Of a stretch of 64,000 nt of DNA, positions 37,940 to 46,881 are shown piece by piece. The stretch's first letter is position 1; each line of letters starts with the position of its first letter. Made by a program: the position numbers and the translations under genes. This stretch comes from Lacticaseibacillus casei DSM 20011 = JCM 1134 = ATCC 393 (GTDB lineage: Bacteria > Bacillota > Bacilli > Lactobacillales > Lactobacillaceae): NCBI RefSeq assembly GCF_000829055.1, contig NZ_AP012544.1, positions 2,170,001 through 2,234,000 on the forward strand, given 5' to 3'. Under the pieces are notes generated by a model. That model worked only from the letters and a program-made list of their open reading frames with translations. It searched no databases and had not been told where the DNA came from.

Positions 37940-38785
37940 CTAAAAATCGCGTTGGCGCTGCCATAAATATTCGGCGATATCATGATCCACTAACCGATTC
38001 TCGTGCAATAGACTATGGGCTGCCCGCGGTCCGCGAATCACAACCTCGGTATAGTCTTTGATCCGATCCTTCACCAAATACCGCACGGCAAAGCTGCTGC
38101 TGATCGCCATCTCACCATCGTGGCGCCCACCTAACATCAAATCGCCGGCAATATTCAACCACCGTAAGTCTGTCGGCAAGTTGGCAATCGAACGTTGAAA
38201 ATATTGATAGATCGGCGCTGTATGCTCCGGTCCTTGACGGGTCAACGGCCAATTAAGAATCGGCGAACGCCGCGCAATCTCCACATCATTCATTGGTGCG
38301 GCAATCGTCACCAGATTCGCCACCGGAACAGCAGGTTGGCTCAAAAAATACAGTGCTGCTGTTACGCCGCCCATCGAATGCGCGACCAAATTAACCCGGG
38401 TAAACGCCTGCTGTTCCTGCAAAGCGACAATCACATGCTTTAACCCGCGCAACTGGGCAGCGGGCCGCACCGTTTTGTCCGTATACAACACCTGAACGGC
38501 AGCGTGATGATTTAAATTCAACTGCCCGCGCAAATGAACGCTGCTATCCGGGGCGACAATGGCCACGACATCTTTGCTCAAGCCATAACGTCGCTGCATA
38601 CGCCACAACATATGGCCAAACGAATACCGTGTTCCCAGATGTCCGGGAATAAACAACGTCGGTGTCGGATCCATCACGAGCGGCACCGGCGCATAGCCAG
38701 TCCGCGCCAATAGAAAATAGTCGGTCATCACGCCAACAACGACAATCACGCCCAGCGTCACAAGAATCCAGAACCAGCCGCTCAT
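37940..38785 (-). CDS. Alpha/beta hydrolase, DUF915 type, membrane-anchored
   Basis: The 281-residue protein has one N-terminal membrane helix (FWILVTLGVIVVVGVMTDYF) followed by a hydrolase fold. The nucleophile Ser sits in NLVAHSMGGVTAAL, and a likely catalytic His is in RAAHSLLHENRLV. FIPGHLGTRYSFGHMLWRM near the start is the oxyanion-hole region. DUF915 members in lactobacilli are uncharacterised or esterase-like surface enzymes. It starts 9 bases after nusG stops and may be cotranscribed with it. Confidence 0.82.
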   Translation of the reverse strand: MSGWFWILVTLGVIVVVGVMTDYFLLARTGYAPVPLVMDPTPTLFIPGHLGTRYSFGHMLWRMQRRYGLSKDVVAIVAPDSSVHLRGQLNLNHHAAVQVLYTDKTVRPAAQLRGLKHVIVALQEQQAFTRVNLVAHSMGGVTAALYFLSQPAVPVANLVTIAAPMNDVEIARRSPILNWPLTRQGPEHTAPIYQYFQRSIANLPTDLRWLNIAGDLMLGGRHDGEMAISSSFAVRYLVKDRIKDYTEVVIRGPRAAHSLLHENRLVDHDIAEYLWQRQRDF

Positions 38786-38794
38786 AGGCGTTAC

Positions 38795-39349
38795 CTACAG
38801 CTTATCGACTTGATCAAAGTCCAATTCGGCGGTCACTTCACGGTCAAACATTTCCGTAACAACTTTCAACTTCATCTTATCTTTATCAACCGCCGTCACC
38901 TTACCATGCATACCGGTAAAGGCACCGTCGATAATCGTCACCGGCTCGCCCACATCAAACTCAACGTTCTGATGGCGCGTGCTCATGCCCATCGAGTGCA
39001 GCACACTGGCAACTTCTTCCGGCAGCAAAGGCGCTGGTTTTGAACCGGCCCCATGCGAACCGACAAACCCCGTAACTCCCGGCGTATTCCGAACCACAAA
39101 CCAAGACTGGTCAGTCATCACCATTTCAACCAACACATAGCCAGGAAAAGTCTTTTTCATCTCAACTTTATCCTTACCATTCTTTTGTTCATGTTCCTCT
39201 TCTTCAGGAACAACCACCCGAAAAATATAATCATCCATATTCATACTGGTCGTCCGCTGTTCAAGGTTCGTCTTCACCTTATTCTCATAACCGGAATAAG
39301 TGTGCAACACGTACCAATGCTTCTCTGCCGATGTTACTGTTTCAGCCAT
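38795..39349 (-). CDS. nusG: Transcription termination/antitermination factor NusG
   Basis: The start is the ATG at 39349 (MAETVTSAEKHWYVLHTYSG), with AAGGAG upstream. The 184-residue protein has the NGN domain (WYVLHTYSGYENKVKTNLEQ, FPGYVLVEMVMTDQSW, NTPGVTGFVG) and the C-terminal KOW domain (GEPVTIIDGAFTGMHGKVTA). It binds RNA polymerase and couples to ribosomes or Rho. It follows rpmG-secE as usual. Confidence 0.97.
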   Translation of the reverse strand: MAETVTSAEKHWYVLHTYSGYENKVKTNLEQRTTSMNMDDYIFRVVVPEEEEHEQKNGKDKVEMKKTFPGYVLVEMVMTDQSWFVVRNTPGVTGFVGSHGAGSKPAPLLPEEVASVLHSMGMSTRHQNVEFDVGEPVTIIDGAFTGMHGKVTAVDKDKMKLKVVTEMFDREVTAELDFDQVDKL

Positions 39350-39451
39350 AATGCGTCTCCTTTTTGTGTTTTGAGTCAAAATAAAAAACCGTCATCGAAG
39401 GCGGTTTTGCGCTGCTCATAGTATAGCAAAGATGAAGCGGTTTGTCAGGCT

Positions 39452-39622
39452 TTAATACAAGAACGCCTGAAAGATCATGTTAATGACCCAATCAACCGCC
39501 GCAAAATAAATGGCAAAGATAATGGAAGTCATGATGACGGTAAACGTATCACGCCGTGTCTGTTTCGCGGTCGGCCACGTAACAGCCTTCATTTCCGCAA
39601 AAACACTTTTGATAAATTTCAT
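39452..39622 (-). CDS. secE: Preprotein translocase subunit SecE
   Basis: This 56-residue frame is too short for most gene lists but is clear: it begins MKFIKSVFAEMKAVTWPTAK, with the conserved Val-Thr-Trp-Pro of SecE. One membrane helix follows (FTVIMTSIIFAIYFAAVDWV), and it ends in FQAFLY. It lies between rpmG and nusG, where secE belongs. SecE stabilises SecY in the protein-conducting channel. Confidence 0.96.
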   Translation of the reverse strand: MKFIKSVFAEMKAVTWPTAKQTRRDTFTVIMTSIIFAIYFAAVDWVINMIFQAFLY

Positions 39623-39641
39623 CAGTCTGCTCCTTCCACTA

Positions 39642-39791
39642 TTACTTGGTTTCTTGGTGAACCGTTACCCGACCACAATGTTTACAAAATTTTCTTAAAG
39701 TTAACCGTTCCGTTCGCTTCGGGTTTTCGGGAACAAAATAATTCCGTTGCCCACAAGCCGAACAAGCTAAAGCAACTTTCTTTACTGACAT
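39642..39791 (-). CDS. rpmG: 50S ribosomal protein L33, zinc-binding form
   Basis: The ATG at 39791 ([20 protein letters not shown]) follows GGAGGG. The 49-residue protein has two CxxC pairs (CSACG and CKHCG), so it is the zinc-containing C+ form. It is directly upstream of secE in the usual rpmG-secE-nusG order. Confidence 0.96.
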   Translation of the reverse strand: MSVKKVALACSACGQRNYFVPENPKRTERLTLRKFCKHCGRVTVHQETK

Positions 39792-39912
39792 CTTGTTCCC
39801 TCCAGTCACGTCCAATATGATACCAAGGTTGTCCATGAATAGCAAGCGTCAGCAAACAAAGACGGCACTAGTGCCATTAATATTTCGTTATTATAAGCAT
39901 CTGAGGTCATTT

Positions 39913-40872
39913 TTAAAAAAGTATCCCCAACCACAACGTCACCAACAACATCCCACCAAAGCTTAGGAGCGAACGAATAGTGAAAATAAAAGTTTTGTCT
40001 TTACTAGGTGAAGTGGTATATGTCCTTGTGTTGTGGAGCACCAGCGGCCATGTCGCCAGTACCAGCAAACTCCAAATCGGCAGGATGCCCGTCACGATGC
40101 CGATTAATAAGGTGACAAAGGTGGTAAACGGAATCAGCCGGTACCAACGCAAGGCGCGCTGTTTCCCGAGGTAATAGGGCAGTGTGTAGCGTTCATTTTT
40201 CACGTCTTGTTCCAGATCGGCGATGTTGTCGGCAAACATGACTGCCGCGTTCAGGATGACAATCGGGAGAACGGCGATGAATAACTGTAACAACCACCCG
40301 AGATTCAGTGAAAACGCAAATGTGCAGCGGCCCAAAGCGAGATCCAAAGGTTGCGGTGCCTGCATGTTGATCAGCACGGCAATCGTGAATGTGCCAAAGC
40401 CTTCGACTAACCCGGCCAGCAATTCGCCAAGTGGGAGCCGGGATAAGGGAATCGGACCAAACGTATATAGAATGGCGATCCCGACACCAATGGCACCGAT
40501 GACCAGAAGGCTGAGATTCGTGCGCATCACAAGAAGCAGGCCGAGAACGACACTCACTAATAGCATCAGAATCGTCAACGCCAACATCCCCCAAGGAGAA
40601 AGATGCTCGCGGCCGATGATATTTTGTTGTTGCTGATAACTATGGTCCTTGGCTTTGAAGTAGTCTTGCACGTTGTTGAAGCCAGTGACAAAAAAAGCAA
40701 TGGCGAGCTGGGCCAGACCATAAAGCAGGCTGTTGACCCAGGAAAATTGTTGAAAAGCCCATGCGGCGTAACTAATACCTAGCGCATACGGCAGCATGCT
40801 CGCTGCTTTTGCCGGTAAGCGAATAAATTCAAGGAACAGTGGCCAGGTTAGGTGTTTGTAAGGTTGCGTCAT
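39913..40872 (-). CDS. UbiA-family prenyltransferase, second copy (DmkA-like)
   Basis: The start is the ATG at 40872 (MTQPYKHLTWPLFLEFIRLP), preceded by GGGGG and overlapping the upstream stop as ATGA. The 319-residue protein has eight to nine membrane segments and both Asp-rich prenyl-diphosphate motifs (NNVQDYFKAKDHSYQQQQN and DNIADLEQDVKNERYTLP). UbiA enzymes attach a polyprenyl chain to an aromatic acid; relatives next door make demethylmenaquinone. It is a diverged tandem duplicate of the gene before it, and both copies keep the catalytic motifs. Its distinct substrate or role is unknown. Confidence 0.85.
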   Translation of the reverse strand: MTQPYKHLTWPLFLEFIRLPAKAASMLPYALGISYAAWAFQQFSWVNSLLYGLAQLAIAFFVTGFNNVQDYFKAKDHSYQQQQNIIGREHLSPWGMLALTILMLLVSVVLGLLLVMRTNLSLLVIGAIGVGIAILYTFGPIPLSRLPLGELLAGLVEGFGTFTIAVLINMQAPQPLDLALGRCTFAFSLNLGWLLQLFIAVLPIVILNAAVMFADNIADLEQDVKNERYTLPYYLGKQRALRWYRLIPFTTFVTLLIGIVTGILPIWSLLVLATWPLVLHNTRTYTTSPSKDKTFIFTIRSLLSFGGMLLVTLWLGILF

Positions 40873-41807
40873 AACAAAACCCCCATTCCCAAGCCGAAGG
40901 TTAATAAACCATTTTCCAAAACCAGGTTCACGACGGCGGTGTGGAACGTTCGCGGCTTGCTTGGGTCGCGAATAAAACGATGGACGTTGCGAATGACCAG
41001 TGGCCACGCCAACTCAATCAGCAATGCCCAGCTCGGCAAAGCGCCAAACACAACTGCTAACAAGACCGCGAGGAAACCGACGTAGGCTAACAAGGCGTAA
41101 ACCCGCGGCGCCCACCAGTGACCCAGGTACATGGGCAACGTATGCCGGTGGTTCCGCTCATCTTCCTCCAAGTCAGCCATGTTGTTGGCTAGCATGACGT
41201 TGGCAATGGTGGCCATTGGCGTAATGCAGGTCAAGCCTAAAGCGATGATGGCAATAAAATCGCCGCGCAAGACAATCGTCGGCCATCCCCAGTCCAGTGC
41301 GATCAATTTTCCAGAGACAATATTAATATAAGTGGCAATCACCGGAATGCCCAAGCCCATCACGACACCGGAAAAAATTTCTCCCAGTGGCAACCGCGAC
41401 AATGGCAACGGCCCCCAAGTATATAAGATGCCGATTGCAAAACAGGCCATCCCCATCAACAACACAAGCCAATCAGTCCGCACAACCAAAATAATTCCAA
41501 GCACCGAGGCGCCTGCCAGCATCCCGATAATGATTCGGCTGACTAACTTCGGATTTAACTTTTCCCGCCCGATTACATTAACAGCTTGCTGGTAGTGTTC
41601 ATCTTTGGCTTTGCGATAATCCATCAAGTTGTTCAGCGCGGTGGTCATCATGTCAAAAAGCAACATCGCCACCAGGAATAACCCCGTGTTCACAGCATTA
41701 AAGCCGTGAAAGTAACTCACTGCAAATAACGTACCAATCGCAAACGGCAAAATGCTTGCCAGCTTCGTGCGAATTTCCACCAATTCCAAGAAAATCGGCA
41801 GCGTCAT
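40869..41807 (-). CDS. dmkA: 1,4-dihydroxy-2-naphthoate polyprenyltransferase (MenA/DmkA)
   Basis: The 312-residue membrane protein begins MTLPIFLELVEIRTKLASIL and has the UbiA Asp-rich motifs NNLMDYRKAKDEHYQQAVNV and NNMADLEEDERNHRHTLPMY. It should join DHNA to a polyprenyl diphosphate, giving demethylmenaquinone, the membrane electron carrier used by the adjacent NADH dehydrogenase. DmkB at 47441, in the same locus, makes the prenyl chain. It is translationally coupled to the second UbiA gene. Confidence 0.88.
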   Translation of the reverse strand: MTLPIFLELVEIRTKLASILPFAIGTLFAVSYFHGFNAVNTGLFLVAMLLFDMMTTALNNLMDYRKAKDEHYQQAVNVIGREKLNPKLVSRIIIGMLAGASVLGIILVVRTDWLVLLMGMACFAIGILYTWGPLPLSRLPLGEIFSGVVMGLGIPVIATYINIVSGKLIALDWGWPTIVLRGDFIAIIALGLTCITPMATIANVMLANNMADLEEDERNHRHTLPMYLGHWWAPRVYALLAYVGFLAVLLAVVFGALPSWALLIELAWPLVIRNVHRFIRDPSKPRTFHTAVVNLVLENGLLTFGLGMGVLL

Positions 41808-41821
41808 CGACTTCCCCCTTT

Positions 41822-41905
41822 AAACGCGCTCGCGTGGCCAGAACCGGAGCCATCACGCCTAAGGCCACTTATACTCCGACTTCTAACCGCGCCAGTTCAC
41901 GCTCT
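41822..41905 (-). repeat. Dispersed intergenic repeat, copy X
   Basis: Read on the minus strand the unit starts AGAGCGTGAACTGG and includes CGGTTAGAAGTCGGAG, ATAAGTGGCCT and GGTTCTGGCC, ending with GCGAGCGCGTTT. The same order of blocks appears at 62156-62276. It lies between fmnB and dmkA and overlaps the last base pairs of fmnB. Confidence 0.75.
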
Positions 41906-42972
41906 ACTTTTTTATAGTCGCCAGCGTGTATCCGGAATTTTTGAACAGTTTGAAACTGTCTTTCAATCCCGAGCTGAGATAAACTTTTTTGTCTTTGGTG
42001 ACAAAAATGGCATCGGCATATTTCAACTTTTCGATATATGCCATCCCATCAACTAGCCCCTTATCAAACGTCGCGGTTGACAGAGCATCGCCATCGACAC
42101 TTTTGTTGGTGACGATCGACACGCCCATCAACTCATTGTCAAATGGGTAGCCTTTTTTGGGATTCATAAGGTGCATATAAACTTTACCATTAACTTTGAG
42201 ATAGCGCTCGTAGATTCCGGAGGTTACAACCGTTTTGTTACTGGCAGGCAAGGTGCCAATGGCCGTCCCCCGTGGCTTTTTCGGATCCTGAATGCCGACA
42301 TTCCAGTCTTTCTTCGCATCCTTGGGGCTCTTGCCCATGACGAAAATATTCCCGCCTAAGTCAATAATAGCCGTGGTAACATGTTGTTTCTTCAGCGTTT
42401 TGACGACTTCATCGGTGATGAACCCTTTCGCGATGCCGCCAAGATCAATGGCCATGCCTTTTTTTCTTCAGGTAAACGGTCTGTTGCTTCTTATTAAGAA
42501 CGACATCTTGGTAATGTACCAACGGCAGCTTGGCATCAATTTCGCTTTGGGCCGGTTTGCGGGCATCGGCAAAGCCAATGTGCCACAGACTGGTGATCGG
42601 CCCAATTGCCAAATCAAACGAGCCATTGGAATTCTCGCTGTAGTGTTTGGCCGCCGCGATCACGCGATAAACACTCGGCGTCACGTGAACCGGCTTGATC
42701 CCGGCGTTTTGGTTAATCTTATCAACTTCCGACCCCTTTTGATTGACCGTCAGCTGATCGGCCAACTGTTGAACCCGGGAAAAAGCAGCATCTAACGCCC
42801 CTTGCTTGCCCTTGTCGTATATTTTAACCGTGACAACCGTACCCATCAAAAACTGGGTATCCGAATAAGGGTCGCCTTCGACCAACGTGCGTTTCGCTGC
42901 AGGCTTGCCGGAACAGGCAGTCGCTACCAATGCCAGCAACATCAGTAAAACGACGACAACTCTTTTCTTCAT
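41904..42972 (-). pseudogene. fmnB: ApbE-type FMN transferase lipoprotein (FmnB), frameshifted in a 7-A run
   Basis: From the ATG at 42972 (MKKRVVVVLLMLLALVATAC) the frame encodes a lipoprotein signal (Cys20) and the N-terminal half of an ApbE protein (DTQFLMGTVVTVKIYDKGKQ), then stops at 42445. The second half (41904-42455) resumes with the core motif MAIDLGGIAKGFITDEVV and ends normally, with DGDALSTATFDKG. The break is a run of seven A residues (42459-42465 on the complement); six would read LKKKGMAIDLGG in one frame of 355 residues. FmnB attaches FMN covalently to lipoproteins such as PplA. The gene could be inactive, phase-variable, rescued by slippage, or mis-sequenced. Confidence 0.9.
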
Positions 42973-43150
42973 CTATATATTCCTCCAAAAGTGAGCGTAA
43001 ACCGGCGCAATCATCCGGCTGCAGAGCCATTATACGGATTTTTGTAGGCATAAGAAAAGAACCTGCTCAGAAGAAGTATTCCGAACAAGTCCTTACTTAA
43101 GCTACTAGACTGACAATCAGCCCAACCGCTTCGATCGTGAAACCAACAAA

Positions 43151-44062
43151 TTAGTTGTTGTAAACAATGTTGTCAACTTCGATCTTGTTCGTGTTGCCAT
43201 TTTGTGCAGCATTGACCAGTTGATCAGCATATAAGATGAAGGTATCGGAACTGTGGGTCGCACCGGAAACCACATCAACCTTGGCTGGTGACTGCTTGGC
43301 AACCAACGACTTATTCAGTTCTGGAATGTATTCCTTCGGGCCGACTTTGTTGACTTTCTTCATATTAGCTTCGTACTTGGTGTCAAGCGTCTTGGACTTG
43401 CCATCTTTATTGACGTTGTCATAGTTACTTTGCGTAATCTTGCCGTCCTTAACGGTGATGGAGAAGGTAACCCGATAGCCATTGAAGTAGTTCTTTTCTT
43501 CAAGGGTGTAGGTCCCGTCTTTCATCTTGCCGGTATTGTTCACTTCAATCGGCTTGGTGTCACCGGCTTGGGCAGCCTGAATCAATTGTTGTGCATAGTT
43601 CTTAAAGGTCAGGCTGGAATCAGTCGCACCTGAGATGACATCAATTGCCCCAACGTTTGTTCCGTTCTTCTGGAACGACTTGTTCAACTCAGGAATATAT
43701 TCTTTTGGCCCAACTTTGACCTTGGACTTCATTGACTTTTCATAAGCAGCGTCCTTGGTCTTGGATTTACCATTCTTGTCAACGTAGTCATACTTAGTAG
43801 AAGTAATCTTCCCGTCTTTGACTGTCATGGCCATTTCGACTTTATAGCCATGGTCATAGCCGGTTTCATTCAGCTTGTAAGTACCATCCTTCAGCGGACC
43901 GCCGGCAACTTGCTTTTGGGCTGATGACTTCTTCACCACTTTGCTGCTGGAAGCCTTACTGCTGGACGAATTTTTGCTGCTTGAACTACTGCTGCATGCA
44001 CTTAAAACCAAAGTGGACAGTGCAACAACGGCTGTCCCCGTCACAACTTTACTTAACTTCAT
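43151..44062 (-). CDS. pplA: Flavinylated extracellular electron transfer lipoprotein PplA
   Basis: The 303-residue protein has a lipobox (VLSAC, Cys23), a Ser/Lys linker and two FMN-binding domains. Each domain carries the flavinylation motif: DVISGATDSSLTFK and DVVSGATHSSDTFI, with FMN expected on the Thr of SGAT. The two domains also repeat KVGPKEYIPELNKS. PplA passes electrons from membrane quinol to external acceptors in Listeria and L. plantarum. It is divergent from ndh2 and upstream of fmnB, the enzyme that loads its flavins. Confidence 0.93.
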   Translation of the reverse strand: MKLSKVVTGTAVVALSTLVLSACSSSSSSKNSSSSKASSSKVVKKSSAQKQVAGGPLKDGTYKLNETGYDHGYKVEMAMTVKDGKITSTKYDYVDKNGKSKTKDAAYEKSMKSKVKVGPKEYIPELNKSFQKNGTNVGAIDVISGATDSSLTFKNYAQQLIQAAQAGDTKPIEVNNTGKMKDGTYTLEEKNYFNGYRVTFSITVKDGKITQSNYDNVNKDGKSKTLDTKYEANMKKVNKVGPKEYIPELNKSLVAKQSPAKVDVVSGATHSSDTFILYADQLVNAAQNGNTNKIEVDNIVYNN

Positions 44063-44168
44063 GACATTTACCCCTTTTGCAGTTCATTACTGTGATATTG
44101 TGTTCTCAATCACATATTTAGTTTAGCCAGTCAAGTCAAAAAAATCAACTAAACTCAGGTATTATAAG

Positions 44169-44203
44169 CGCTTTCTCATTTTCTTAGATTTGTTTCGAAA
44201 GCG
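44169..44203. promoter_or_regulatory. Inverted repeat in the pplA-ndh2 divergent region
   Basis: CGCTTTC (44169-44175) and GAAAGCG (44197-44203) form 7-bp arms separated by 21 bases. The second arm looks like half of a catabolite-response element (GAAAGCG). The regulator is unknown. Confidence 0.35.
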
Positions 44204-44261
44204 TATTTTTGTGTCTTTTTACACAAAAATGTCCGGATTTGGAAAAAGAGAGCTAGAACGT

Positions 44262-44291
44262 TAGACATTAAGCGAAATTAAAGGCTATAAT
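44262..44291 (+). promoter_or_regulatory. Promoter of ndh2
   Basis: TAGACA (44262-44267), an 18-base spacer and a perfect TATAAT (44286-44291), 58 bases before the start. Confidence 0.65.
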
Positions 44292-44349
44292 GACTTGGAT
44301 ACATACTTCACAAAAGTATGGATATTGCAAATGGTAAGGAGTGTTATGC

Positions 44350-46248
44350 ATGGCGAAAACCAATATCGTCGTGGTTGGCGCGGGGTTTGCTGGGGTTTAT
44401 GCGACAAAGCACCTGGCCAAGCACTACAAACGCAACAAAGACGTGACGATCACGCTGATCGATCGCCACTCGTACTTCACTTATGTCACCGAACTGCACG
44501 AAATCGCAGCGGATCGTGTTCCGGAAGATGCGATTCAATACGATTTGCAGCGTTTATTCAATCGACGTAAGAACGTCAAGATTGTCACCGATAACGTGAC
44601 AGGTATTGACCGCGACAAGAAGGAAGTGGTTACGGAAAACGGTCGCTTCCCTTACGACTATGTGATCTTGGGGATCGGATCACAACCAAATGATTTCGGA
44701 ACACCAGGCGTTGCCGAACACGGTTTCACTTTGGGTAAGTGGGAAGACGCGATTCGGTTGAAACGCCACATTGAAGACGTTGTGCGGCGTGGTTCCGAAG
44801 AACACGATCCGGCTAAGCGCAAAGCTCTTTTGTCAATCGTCATTGTCGGTTCCGGCTTTACCGGTACCGAAACGATTGGCGAGTTGCGTGACTGGCGCGA
44901 TACCCTCGCCAAACAGTACAAGCTAGATCCGAACGAAATCCAGTTTAGCCTGATGGAAATGGCGCCGACGATCATGAATATGCTGGATCGTTCAGACGCG
45001 AACAAAGCCGAACGTTACATGGAAAAACGCGGCATCAAGGTCATGAAGAATACCGGCGTTGTCGGCGTTCATGAAGACCATGTCGATCTGAAAGACGGCT
45101 CCACTTTCCCAACCTGCACGCTGGTTTGGACAGCAGGGGTCAAGGCAACGGATCAAGCCAAAGACTTTGGCTTGAAACAAGGACGCGCTGGCCGAATCCT
45201 GGTTAAGAACAACATGGAATCGCAAGACGATCCAAGTATTTACGTTGTTGGTGATGTCTCACTGGTTGATCAAGACGGCACTGGCCGCGGCCAACCGCAA
45301 ATCGTTCAAGGGGCCGAAGCAACCGCGCATACTGCCTTGACGAACATTGAAGCCAAGCTGGAAAACAAGGAACAGATTGAATATAAAGCCAACTATTCTG
45401 GCTTCATGGTCAGCTTGGGTTCCAAATATGGTGTTGCCAACATTATGGGCTGGCTGCATCTCTCCGGTTTCTTTGCGATGTTGATGAAGCACTTAGTCAA
45501 CATGCTCTACTTCATCCAAATTTATTCCGGTTATTATTTATTCCAATACTTCATGCACGAATTCTTCCGGACCCGCAACGAACGTAATATGTTCCGCGGC
45601 CATCTTTCCCGTCAAGGCAACGTACTATGGACGGTGCCTGCCCGGCTCACGTTAGGCGCGATGTGGCTGATCGATTGCTGGCCGAAGATTCAAGGCAAGG
45701 AGTCATGGTTCATTGATAAGCTGCGCCTGCCATTTAGTTGGCTGCAGCCAGCCGCAACCAGCGGTGCTTCTGCCGCCGGTGCCGATGCTACCAGTGCCGC
45801 TTCCGGTGCGGCAGCCGGCGCGGCCAAGGCCACCAAGACTGTCTTTTCACTTTCCTATCAGTATGGGAATGATCCGATGATGGTCTTTGATAAGATGCCG
45901 AACTGGTATTACAGCATTACCAAGACCTTGATTCCTAACCAGCAAGTGGCGTTCTTCATGCAAAAAGCAATGACGATCATGGAAATCCTGATTGGCCTCG
46001 CTTTGATCGCAGGCTTGTTCACTTGGTTAACCTCGGCAGCCACCATTGCTTTTGTCGGCGTGTTCTGCCTGAGTGGCATGTTCTACTGGGTCAACATTTG
46101 GATGATTCCGATGGCCTTTGCCTGCATGAACGGCTCCGGCCGCGCGTTCGGGCTTGATAAATGGGTTGTCCCTTATCTCCAGAAAGTCTTTGGCAAATGG
46201 CGCTATGGAACACCGCAATCACTTTACGGTACCGATGCACTCAAATAA
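44350..46248 (+). CDS. ndh2: Type II NADH dehydrogenase of the extracellular electron transfer locus (Ndh2)
   Basis: The ATG at 44350 (MAKTNIVVVGAGFAGVYATK) follows AAGGAG. The 632-residue protein has the FAD dinucleotide fold at the N-terminus, a second one for NADH (SIVIVGSGFTGTETIGELRD), and the block IYVVGDVSLVDQDGTGRGQP. It then has about 200 extra C-terminal residues with several membrane segments and an Ala/Gly/Ser linker (near residues 475-495). This long membrane tail is a hallmark of the FLEET Ndh2. It oxidises NADH and reduces demethylmenaquinone. An extra terminator follows, so eetA may have its own promoter. Confidence 0.93.
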   Translation: MAKTNIVVVGAGFAGVYATKHLAKHYKRNKDVTITLIDRHSYFTYVTELHEIAADRVPEDAIQYDLQRLFNRRKNVKIVTDNVTGIDRDKKEVVTENGRFPYDYVILGIGSQPNDFGTPGVAEHGFTLGKWEDAIRLKRHIEDVVRRGSEEHDPAKRKALLSIVIVGSGFTGTETIGELRDWRDTLAKQYKLDPNEIQFSLMEMAPTIMNMLDRSDANKAERYMEKRGIKVMKNTGVVGVHEDHVDLKDGSTFPTCTLVWTAGVKATDQAKDFGLKQGRAGRILVKNNMESQDDPSIYVVGDVSLVDQDGTGRGQPQIVQGAEATAHTALTNIEAKLENKEQIEYKANYSGFMVSLGSKYGVANIMGWLHLSGFFAMLMKHLVNMLYFIQIYSGYYLFQYFMHEFFRTRNERNMFRGHLSRQGNVLWTVPARLTLGAMWLIDCWPKIQGKESWFIDKLRLPFSWLQPAATSGASAAGADATSAASGAAAGAAKATKTVFSLSYQYGNDPMMVFDKMPNWYYSITKTLIPNQQVAFFMQKAMTIMEILIGLALIAGLFTWLTSAATIAFVGVFCLSGMFYWVNIWMIPMAFACMNGSGRAFGLDKWVVPYLQKVFGKWRYGTPQSLYGTDALK

Positions 46249-46278
46249 TTGTCACGATAACGCGTTTACCGGCGCAGA

Positions 46279-46312
46279 AGACTCTGGGTGGATTTTGCCT
46301 AGAGTCTTTTTT
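46279..46312 (+). terminator. Terminator after ndh2
   Basis: AGACTCT (46279-46285) pairs with AGAGTCT (46301-46307), followed by a T run. Confidence 0.7.
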
Positions 46313-46434
46313 CAAGAGCGGGAAGCTGCTGCGGCCATGTTCTGTGGCGCAACTGCTCCCCGTCCTTGACGTTCACGTCCATCTTTTCATTGACCGATGC
46401 GAACAATTGATTTTTGTTAGATTGGAGCTTGACT

Positions 46435-46881
46435 ATGAAACGGCCGAATACGTTCAAACGCTATCTTAAAATGATTCGCCCTTTTGACTGGATCATTGTC
46501 GGCGGCCTGTTTCTTGCAGCCTTCATCCCCTACCTCATCTTTGGCATTCAGGAAAATCAGCAGCAACAAGAAGCCTCGCAGCGCGTTTTAACAGCCGTGG
46601 TCACTCATGATGGCCATGAGGTTTATCGAAAAAGGTTAACCGGCCACACCGGCACGACCCAATTCACTTATCGGGCCAAAGACGGTGACTGGAATAAGAT
46701 CGAAGTTCAAGGCGCCGGCATTGCGATTACCGAAGCTAACTGTCAGGATCAGGTTTGCGTCCGCCGCGGCCGAATCACCAAACCCGGACAAACCATTGTC
46801 TGCCTGCCGCACAAGTTGTTGATTGAAATCAAATCCAACAAAGGCGGCAGTAACAACACGGGAGGTATGGTGACCGAATGA
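46435..46881 (+). CDS. eetA: EetA, NusG-domain-II-containing membrane protein
   Basis: The ATG at 46435 (MKRPNTFKRYLKMIRPFDWI) follows TTGGAG. The 148-residue protein has one N-terminal membrane helix (IIVGGLFLAAFIPYLIFGI) and an outside NusG-II domain with the signature ANCQDQVCVRRGRI and QTIVCLPHKL. EetA is required for extracellular electron transfer in Listeria; its exact step is not settled. It overlaps eetB as ATGA. Confidence 0.9.
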   Translation: MKRPNTFKRYLKMIRPFDWIIVGGLFLAAFIPYLIFGIQENQQQQEASQRVLTAVVTHDGHEVYRKRLTGHTGTTQFTYRAKDGDWNKIEVQGAGIAITEANCQDQVCVRRGRITKPGQTIVCLPHKLLIEIKSNKGGSNNTGGMVTE

